Shown here: positions 6,158-10,742 of the stretch, piece by piece | Layout: the number at the start of each line of letters is the position of its first letter | How positions within the stretch are numbered: position 1 is the stretch's first letter | Source: an uncultured Chlorobiota bacterium | Lineage (GTDB): Bacteria > Bacteroidota > Bacteroidia > Bacteroidales > JAADGE01 | Assembly: GCA_947311125.1 (NCBI GenBank) | Contig: CAMZKI010000121.1 | Location: forward strand, 1 to 10,742 | Length of the DNA stretch: 10,742 bases | Reading direction: 5' to 3' | Translations under genes and position numbers: made by a program | Notes under the pieces: model-generated | What the model saw: only the letters and a program-made list of their open reading frames with translations | What the model was told of the DNA's origin: nothing | Databases searched by the model: none

Positions 6158-7276
6158 TCAGCAACCGCCTTCTTCTTCTTTTTGCGGCTTTTTTCTTATA
6201 ACAGGAACAGGAGTTGTTTCTTTCTCCGTGCCGTTATCTGAAACACTTTCGTTTTTTAAACTTGGCAGCTCCCCTTGAACTAACGGGAAATTTTTAATCT
6301 CTTCAGGCGTAAACGCATGTCCTATCTTCAAACTCGAAAGTTTTGAGTGCATAAAAGAGTTTGCTCCGTAAGCCAAAGAATATGCATCATAGCCGAGTAT
6401 TTGAAGATATGCGGCAACAAAGTCTGCATGCTGCCCGGTATAGCAATATACCACTATTTTTTTATCTGCGGGCAATGTCAGAAGTTCCGTTTCGTAAGTT
6501 AAACTTTGTTTCGGAGTATATTGAACCGCTCCGGGAAAATGTCCTTTTCTGTAATTATATTCGGGGCAATAGTTTACAATATAAAAATCGAATAGGTTTT
6601 CCGAAATTTTATCAATACTCACGGTTATTTTCGACCTTTTAAGAACAGAATCAGCTCTTGCTTCTAAAATATCATATCCGAGAACTTTACCTGTCTTTAT
6701 TTCCGGTAATTTTGTTTTAGGCAATTTCGGATTTTCGACAGTTTCCAACTTTGAAGCATATTTATCGGAAATTCCTTTGAGCCATTTCTTTTCTGCCGTT
6801 TTTTTATCCCAAGAACTCATCCCCCACTTCATAGAATATACATTTGCATACCCTAATAAACGAAGAACCATTGCGGAAAAAGCAGCTCTGTTACCGGAAT
6901 AGCATACGGTAACAATTTTATCATACGTTCCTGCCGCAACATTTTTTTTCATATACGAAATTAAGTCTTCTGTATTAACATTAACAGCACCGTCAATGTG
7001 TCCGTTAACGTAATCATCGTGCCTGCGAAGATCTATAATAAGGTATCGTTTTAAATTCGCTTTAACGTCTTCTGCAGAAATAAGAGTCGGAATTTTTTGG
7101 CTGTTAATAAAATTTCCGGACTGCTCCAAAAACTTAACTAATGCTTGGTTCTCTTCAAAATTTTCCGGTTTTACTTCAACAACAAGTTTATTTTTAGGTT
7201 TATCCGATGAGCAACCTGTGTTAAACAATATTATCGAAACTGTTAATACCGACAGTATATATACGAACTTCTTCAT
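6158..7276 (-). CDS. Double-rhodanese lipoprotein with C-terminal EEEGGC tail
   Basis: This 372-residue protein has a lipoprotein-type signal (hydrophobic 4-19, then FNTGC with Cys22), so it is probably lipid-anchored outside the cytoplasm. Two rhodanese domains follow. The first is at about 64-160: IDLRRHDDYVNGHIDGA, active-site loop C125-YSGNR. The second is at about 200-310: CPEYNYRKGHFPGA, loop C278-YTGQHA. Both have the cysteine that carries persulfide in active rhodaneses. A linker of about 35 residues, rich in Lys, Glu and Pro, ends in PVPVIRKKPQKEEEGGC, leaving Cys372 as the final residue. It should move sulfane sulfur from thiosulfate, polysulfide or a protein donor to an acceptor. 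It is the last gene of the NrfD-YeeE-rhodanese operon, 49 bases after the previous stop. It is the only one of the three paralogs with intact catalytic cysteines. The domain call is sure; the substrate is unknown. Confidence 0.92.
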   Translation of the reverse strand: MKKFVYILSVLTVSIILFNTGCSSDKPKNKLVVEVKPENFEENQALVKFLEQSGNFINSQKIPTLISAEDVKANLKRYLIIDLRRHDDYVNGHIDGAVNVNTEDLISYMKKNVAAGTYDKIVTVCYSGNRAAFSAMVLRLLGYANVYSMKWGMSSWDKKTAEKKWLKGISDKYASKLETVENPKLPKTKLPEIKTGKVLGYDILEARADSVLKRSKITVSIDKISENLFDFYIVNYCPEYNYRKGHFPGAVQYTPKQSLTYETELLTLPADKKIVVYCYTGQHADFVAAYLQILGYDAYSLAYGANSFMHSKLSSLKIGHAFTPEEIKNFPLVQGELPSLKNESVSDNGTEKETTPVPVIRKKPQKEEEGGC

Positions 7277-7325
7277 TTTTCTGATTTTTTACTTTATGAA
7301 CTTATATAATTTCCGATTAATTTTA

Positions 7326-7967
7326 TCAGCAACCTCCCTCTTCTTCTTTTACGACTTTTTTCTTAACAATAACCGGAGTCGGAGCGTCAGTTTCCGATGA
7401 TTGTGTCGCTGCCGATCCGCCTGCTGTTTTGTTTATGACCTCTCTGTATTTATATTTTGCTTTTTCGGCGGAATAATCACCGAGCATAGGAGAATACTCA
7501 TCAATTATATGCTCTTTTACATAATCATATCCGCCTGCCAATACATAATTGTTTTTATATCCGATTTGAGTCAGTATCATCCAGGGTCCGCAAGCACCGC
7601 ACTGATCAGAATAATATAAAACATTTATCTTTTTATCCTGATTTACAATATCACGGTATTCATCATCCAGTATTTTTGACAAAGGAATGTTTACAGCTCC
7701 GGGCAGATGTCCAGTTTGATAATCATGTGCAGATCTCAGATCTATAAACCTGTACAAAGAGTCATTATTGTGATATATATCAAAAAATTTGTCGAACCTG
7801 ATAATATAATCGTGCTGAAGGGTTTTGGAAAGAATTTCTTCGGTACTCATCCGATAGTGGTGTTTTGGTTTTTCAGTCGTTATTAAACCGAGGATTACTA
7901 TTAAAACAAAAGCTACGCCGATTATCGGCAACTTATTTGATATTTTTTTGTGTGCAAAATTTTCCAT
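7326..7967 (-). CDS. Membrane-anchored rhodanese-like protein with CGAC loop and EEEGGC tail
   Basis: This 213-residue protein has a basic N-terminus, one transmembrane helix (about 13-30) and a single rhodanese fold (about 56-155: RFIDLRSAHDYQTGHLPGA). A low-complexity linker follows, then PTPVIVKKKVVKEEEGGC, ending in Cys213. By spacing from the helix after the loop, the position of the catalytic cysteine is Tyr119. The loop instead has C123-G-A-C126, a CXXC pair that could form a disulfide, bind metal or carry persulfide. The positive-inside rule puts the fold and tail outside the cytoplasm. It is closely related to the next gene upstream (shared INVLY, KNNYV, GG patterns), suggesting duplication and divergence. 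Gaps to its neighbours are 18 and 49 bases. Canonical thiosulfate:cyanide sulfurtransferase activity is unlikely; a redox or sulfur-carrier role is inferred. Confidence 0.88.
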   Translation of the reverse strand: MENFAHKKISNKLPIIGVAFVLIVILGLITTEKPKHHYRMSTEEILSKTLQHDYIIRFDKFFDIYHNNDSLYRFIDLRSAHDYQTGHLPGAVNIPLSKILDDEYRDIVNQDKKINVLYYSDQCGACGPWMILTQIGYKNNYVLAGGYDYVKEHIIDEYSPMLGDYSAEKAKYKYREVINKTAGGSAATQSSETDAPTPVIVKKKVVKEEEGGC

Positions 7968-7985
7968 TTTTCTGTATTTGTTAGT

Positions 7986-8639
7986 TTAACAACCGCCTTC
8001 CTCTTCATTACCGGAAGCTTTTTTCTTTATTACCGGAACCGGAGCATTATCTTCCGCTGCCGGAACAGCAACAGTTCCGCCTCCGAAATACATACTTGCA
8101 GCTTTCCTGAATTTATAGATATCAAACTCTTTCCGTGATGCTGTTTGCGGCGGACGAACAGGACGGATAACAGTTTCAATCCATCGATTAAGACCGCCTT
8201 TCATAACATAGTTATTTTTGTAATTTAACCTGCGTAGAATAATCCATGCCTGGTTTGCATAAACAGTTCCGTTTGAATACAAAACATTTATGTATAGGTC
8301 TTGGTTTAAAATATCCGCATTAATATAATTACCGCTTTCATCTTTATTTAACAAGCTGTCTAACGGTATATTTATTGCACCTTTTAAATGAAACTCTTTA
8401 TAGTCATTTGGAGTTCTTACATCAATAAGCCTAAAATACCTGTCTGCTTTAATAATTTTATCTGCAACCTCATCAGTTGATAAATATCGGGTATTATCAT
8501 TAATTTCCTGAAGAAGTTGCTCCGGCTTCAGTTCGTTTGATGCATGTTTTTTCGGTAATATTACCAAAAGTAAAGCTAAGCCGACAAAAACAACAGTCAT
8601 AAATATATACCTTTTTTTAATAATCCTTGTATCACTCAT
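7986..8639 (-). CDS. Membrane-anchored rhodanese-like protein lacking catalytic Cys, with EEEGGC tail
   Basis: This 217-residue protein has a basic N-terminus and one transmembrane helix (about 11-29). The single rhodanese fold is at about 55-157 (LIDVRTPNDYKEFHLKGA). A linker leads to PVPVIKKKASGNEEEGGC. Ser122 occupies the catalytic position (LYSNGTVYANQ). The whole protein has only one cysteine, the C-terminal Cys217, so if it handles sulfur at all the tail must do it. The domain probably binds a partner or an anion instead of catalysing transfer. Tail codons differ from the other two genes (TGT and TAA here, TGC and TGA in the others), so the shared tail is kept at protein level and is not just recent copied DNA. 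It is the first of the three rhodanese genes, 14 bases after the YeeE-type gene. Confidence 0.88.
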   Translation of the reverse strand: MSDTRIIKKRYIFMTVVFVGLALLLVILPKKHASNELKPEQLLQEINDNTRYLSTDEVADKIIKADRYFRLIDVRTPNDYKEFHLKGAINIPLDSLLNKDESGNYINADILNQDLYINVLYSNGTVYANQAWIILRRLNYKNNYVMKGGLNRWIETVIRPVRPPQTASRKEFDIYKFRKAASMYFGGGTVAVPAAEDNAPVPVIKKKASGNEEEGGC

Positions 8640-8653
8640 AATTTACTCATTTA

Positions 8654-9241
8654 TTAGTATTTATTAGATTTTTCAGATACTTTCTTTTGAATAACGGCTG
8701 TTGCCCAAAATGCAAAAATTGCAAATACGACAAATATTAACAGGAATACCTCCCTGTCCATTCCGAGCGATTCGTATATTTTTACGGGTCCTAAGTTGTC
8801 TGCTTTATAAAACCCTTCATAGAGCGGGTAAAAAGCATCAAAAATTATAACTCCGATAATAAATCCTCCGAGAAATAACATTGCATCTATTTTTCCTATT
8901 GCTGCGGCACAGGCACTTGTTCCGGGGCAAAATCCTCCGATAATAAATCCGAGCCCCATTATTGCACCTCCGACAATTGTCGAACCTACATAAAATCTGT
9001 TAACCCATATAGCCGATAAATCAAGCCATCCGAAATAATCAAAAAATACCAGCCCGAGAGCTGCTGTTATTGCTGCCGTAAAAAATACTTGTAAAACAAC
9101 AAAATCATAACCGTAAAAAATTCCGGCAAGTTTTCTTGAAGAAGAAAACCCTGCACTTTCAAGTATATATCCGAAAGCAATACCTATAACAAGAGCTGTT
9201 ACTAAGCCCCAAGGTTCGCCTGCATTAAATAATGGTCCCAT
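8654..9241 (-). CDS. Half-size YeeE/YedE-family sulfur transport protein (CPGT type)
   Basis: This 195-residue membrane protein has about five or six hydrophobic segments. Family motifs seen are FGYILESAGFSSSRKLAG (23-40), followed by YGYDFVVLQVFFTA, and the signature GGFCPGTSAC, with Cys105 and Cys111. YeeE/YedE proteins move thiosulfate or related sulfur species across the inner membrane using conserved cysteines. Full-length members have about 350 residues with two such halves; here the second half is encoded by the gene 29 bases upstream (9271-9807), so the pair probably forms one channel. The ATG at 9239-9241 is suitable, and a later start would cut into the first helix. It sits directly between its partner and the rhodanese genes, consistent with handing sulfur to them. 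The family is certain; direction of transport and substrate are not known. Confidence 0.9.
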   Translation of the reverse strand: MGPLFNAGEPWGLVTALVIGIAFGYILESAGFSSSRKLAGIFYGYDFVVLQVFFTAAITAALGLVFFDYFGWLDLSAIWVNRFYVGSTIVGGAIMGLGFIIGGFCPGTSACAAAIGKIDAMLFLGGFIIGVIIFDAFYPLYEGFYKADNLGPVKIYESLGMDREVFLLIFVVFAIFAFWATAVIQKKVSEKSNKY

Positions 9242-9270
9242 ATTTTATATATTTTTATTCTTAGTTAATA

Positions 9271-9807
9271 TTAAATCCAAAGTTTTCTGAAAAACCAGGC
9301 AAAAATATATCCTGCTCCAAAAATCATTGCAACAACAACGAACCCGGAGGTTGCCAAAACAGCCATACCGTCTAACCCCGCACCGCTGGTACACCCCCTT
9401 CCGAAAGCAGACCCTATTCCGAATAATGCTCCTCCGATTACGGCGGCAATTGCTCTTTTTTTAGATGTAATCTTCGGAGAGTGTTCTAATTTCAGTTTTA
9501 GCCTGTTATTTATTGCACCGGATAAGAATCCTCCGATAAATACTCCTATTATCATATATACTAATCTGTTATCAAGAGGGTCTTTTCCGTTTTTAACATA
9601 ATGATAAAAGGCTGATTTTTCGCTTTCTACATGCGACGGAATTATAATTTGTTCAACTTTTGCCACTCCTCTTTTAAAAGCTCCGCTTGCTCCCAGCCCT
9701 TCACGGGTAAAGTAAAAAGATAAAATGATTACTATCCCGAGAAGAACTCCTGCCAAATACGGGTTCATATACTTTTTAGGCGGATTTTGTATTTTAACTT
9801 CTTCCAT
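9271..9807 (-). CDS. Half-size YeeE/YedE-family sulfur transport protein (GCTSG type)
   Basis: This 178-residue membrane protein has an N-terminal cytoplasmic segment and hydrophobic helices at about 17-33, 82-98, 118-136 and 150-172. YMNPYLAGVLLG (13-24), followed by GLGASGAFKRG (37-47), and the cysteine signature FGRGCTSGAG (Cys139) are typical of the YeeE/YedE sulfur-transport family. It is complementary to the CPGT-type half encoded 29 bases downstream, and the two are often found as neighbours. A soluble loop of about 35 residues (about 45-80) is probably extracytoplasmic. The gene is 20 bases after the NrfD-type gene, placing sulfur transport next to a quinone-linked membrane reductase subunit. 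Thiosulfate or another sulfur anion is the likely substrate, by family. Confidence 0.9.
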   Translation of the reverse strand: MEEVKIQNPPKKYMNPYLAGVLLGIVIILSFYFTREGLGASGAFKRGVAKVEQIIIPSHVESEKSAFYHYVKNGKDPLDNRLVYMIIGVFIGGFLSGAINNRLKLKLEHSPKITSKKRAIAAVIGGALFGIGSAFGRGCTSGAGLDGMAVLATSGFVVVAMIFGAGYIFAWFFRKLWI

Positions 9808-9827
9808 TTTATTTAAGTTTTTACATT

Positions 9828-10742
9828 TTAATATAAATATCGTATAATTTGACCTGCATCAACCATAATAAACCTGAACATCATACCCCCCCATAAAATC
9901 ATCAGCCCCGGGACAATGACGGGAATTCTGAATTTAAGCAATTCCAGCGCTTCCAATATTGCCGGTATTATGAGCCCTATTATTATAACATTAACCCAAA
10001 AAGTTACGGTAAACTCACCACCCAAGAAATAATGTGCAGCTTCGGTTTTAACTTCCGAACTTGCCAAAAATCCCATAAACATATGCGTTATAAAAAACAG
10101 CTCTATTATAATCAAAAGTAAATCTATTTTACTGTAAGACAGTCTTTCAAAATGATCTTTTGATATAATCATAAGCATTGCTGCTCCGGTTGACATTCCG
10201 GATGTCAGGAATAAAGGACCGAGTATTGATGTGTTCCACAACGGTCTTGCATTAAACGCCGAAAGTAAAATACCTGTATATACTCCGAGAATGACGGCAA
10301 AAACTACTAATACCCATGCCCATTTTTTTCTGTTTTTAATGTTGAAGTCTTCAAGCTTTTTTAAAAACTCGTATTTCCATTCCCAATTTAACCCGCTATT
10401 ACCGTCTTTTTCCGTTATTATTTTCTTTAACAGATTTTTGACAAACTTTATTTTAATATTAAGTCTCGGGAAAATCTCTTTCAAATATGAAAATATCCAA
10501 ATAACATTTATTATTGATACAAGCATAAGGGTCCAAGCACCCCAAGACATAGGGGAGTCAAATCTTATAGTCGTATAAAGTTGCCAAAAATATGCAGGAT
10601 GCTTAAGGTCTAACAGTAATGCCGTCAAGCCTATAACTATTGCAAATAATGCTATTACGGGTCCGTATTTAACGGTAGCTGGGTATTTTTTTTCTTTCCC
10701 CGTAATTACAAAATATGATGCAAAAAACAGCAGACCTGCGGC
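9828..10742 (-). CDS. NrfD/PsrC-type membrane subunit of a sulfur/quinone oxidoreductase (5' end outside window)
   Basis: This 304-codon open frame continues to the window edge, so the start is missing. A TTG at 10626-10628 could be mistaken for a start, but the 38 codons before it encode clear membrane-protein sequence (GPVIALFAIVIGL) leading into L-D-L-K-H-P, the conserved NrfD motif after a helix. Many hydrophobic segments and a charged loop of about 60 residues follow. The NrfD/PsrC family forms the quinone-interacting membrane subunit of polysulfide, thiosulfate, tetrathionate or nitrite reductase complexes, usually with an FeS ferredoxin subunit and often a molybdopterin subunit. Those partners are probably encoded upstream, beyond 10742. 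The following YeeE and rhodanese genes favour a sulfur substrate over nitrite. The family is confident; the exact complex is not. Confidence 0.88.
   Translation of the reverse strand, partial: AAGLLFFASYFVITGKEKKYPATVKYGPVIALFAIVIGLTALLLDLKHPAYFWQLYTTIRFDSPMSWGAWTLMLVSIINVIWIFSYLKEIFPRLNIKIKFVKNLLKKIITEKDGNSGLNWEWKYEFLKKLEDFNIKNRKKWAWVLVVFAVILGVYTGILLSAFNARPLWNTSILGPLFLTSGMSTGAAMLMIISKDHFERLSYSKIDLLLIIIELFFITHMFMGFLASSEVKTEAAHYFLGGEFTVTFWVNVIIIGLIIPAILEALELLKFRIPVIVPGLMILWGGMMFRFIMVDAGQIIRYLY

Noticed and set aside
6158..7330. Possible selenocysteine at the TGA after the terminal Cys of two rhodaneses (would give Cys-Sec)
   Set aside because: The third paralog uses TAA at the same place. Each TGA is followed at once by TAA, and no convincing selenocysteine-insertion hairpin was seen. 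These read as ordinary tandem stops.
9828..10628. NrfD gene beginning at TTG 10626-10628
   Set aside because: The frame stays open to 10742 and encodes typical NrfD helix sequence upstream of the TTG, which is an internal Leu codon.

Overview
The window looks like an AT-rich anaerobic or facultative member of the Bacteroidota (inference). Reasons: A/T-rich leaders without clear Shine-Dalgarno sites, three TAnnTTTG motifs (the Bacteroidota -7 promoter element) just upstream of starts, and proteins of families common in sediment Bacteroidota/Ignavibacteria. No rRNA, tRNA, CRISPR array or insertion sequence was seen.

Left part (1-638): a secreted tetraheme c-type cytochrome on the minus strand. 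Its 3' end is repeated as a perfect inverted copy that runs to the window edge, so bases 1-116 mirror 133-248. This is either a recent tail-to-tail duplication or a fold-back assembly artefact.

Second part (838-4983, plus strand): a tight three-gene operon with gaps of 5 and 1 nt. It encodes a secreted NHL beta-propeller, a secreted cytochrome with twelve heme-c motifs, and a membrane histidine kinase with a CXXCH heme motif in its extracytoplasmic sensor domain. This looks like an electron-transfer module packaged with its own redox sensor.

Middle (5042-6141): a small two-helix membrane protein (minus) faces away from a Crp/Fnr-family regulator (plus). The shared spacer contains a CRP-like palindrome. 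The regulator has an FNR-like but incomplete cysteine set. A bidirectional hairpin terminator separates it from the next operon.

Right part (10742 down to 6158, minus strand): an operon of at least six genes with gaps of 14-49 nt. In transcription order it encodes an NrfD/PsrC-type quinone-interacting membrane subunit (5' end outside the window), two half-size YeeE/YedE sulfur-transport proteins, and three membrane- or lipid-anchored rhodanese-like proteins. The three rhodanese-like proteins all end in the same tail, Glu-Glu-Glu-Gly-Gly-Cys-stop, preceded by a P-V-[IV]-x-K-K stretch. The catalytic cysteine is present in both domains of one, replaced by Tyr (with a nearby CGAC) in the second, and replaced by Ser in the third, whose only cysteine is the C-terminal one. 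I read this as a possible extracytoplasmic sulfane-sulfur relay in which the tail cysteine carries sulfur between a rhodanese, the YeeE channels and a polysulfide/thiosulfate-type reductase. This is the best candidate in the window for an undescribed system; the relay mechanism is inference.
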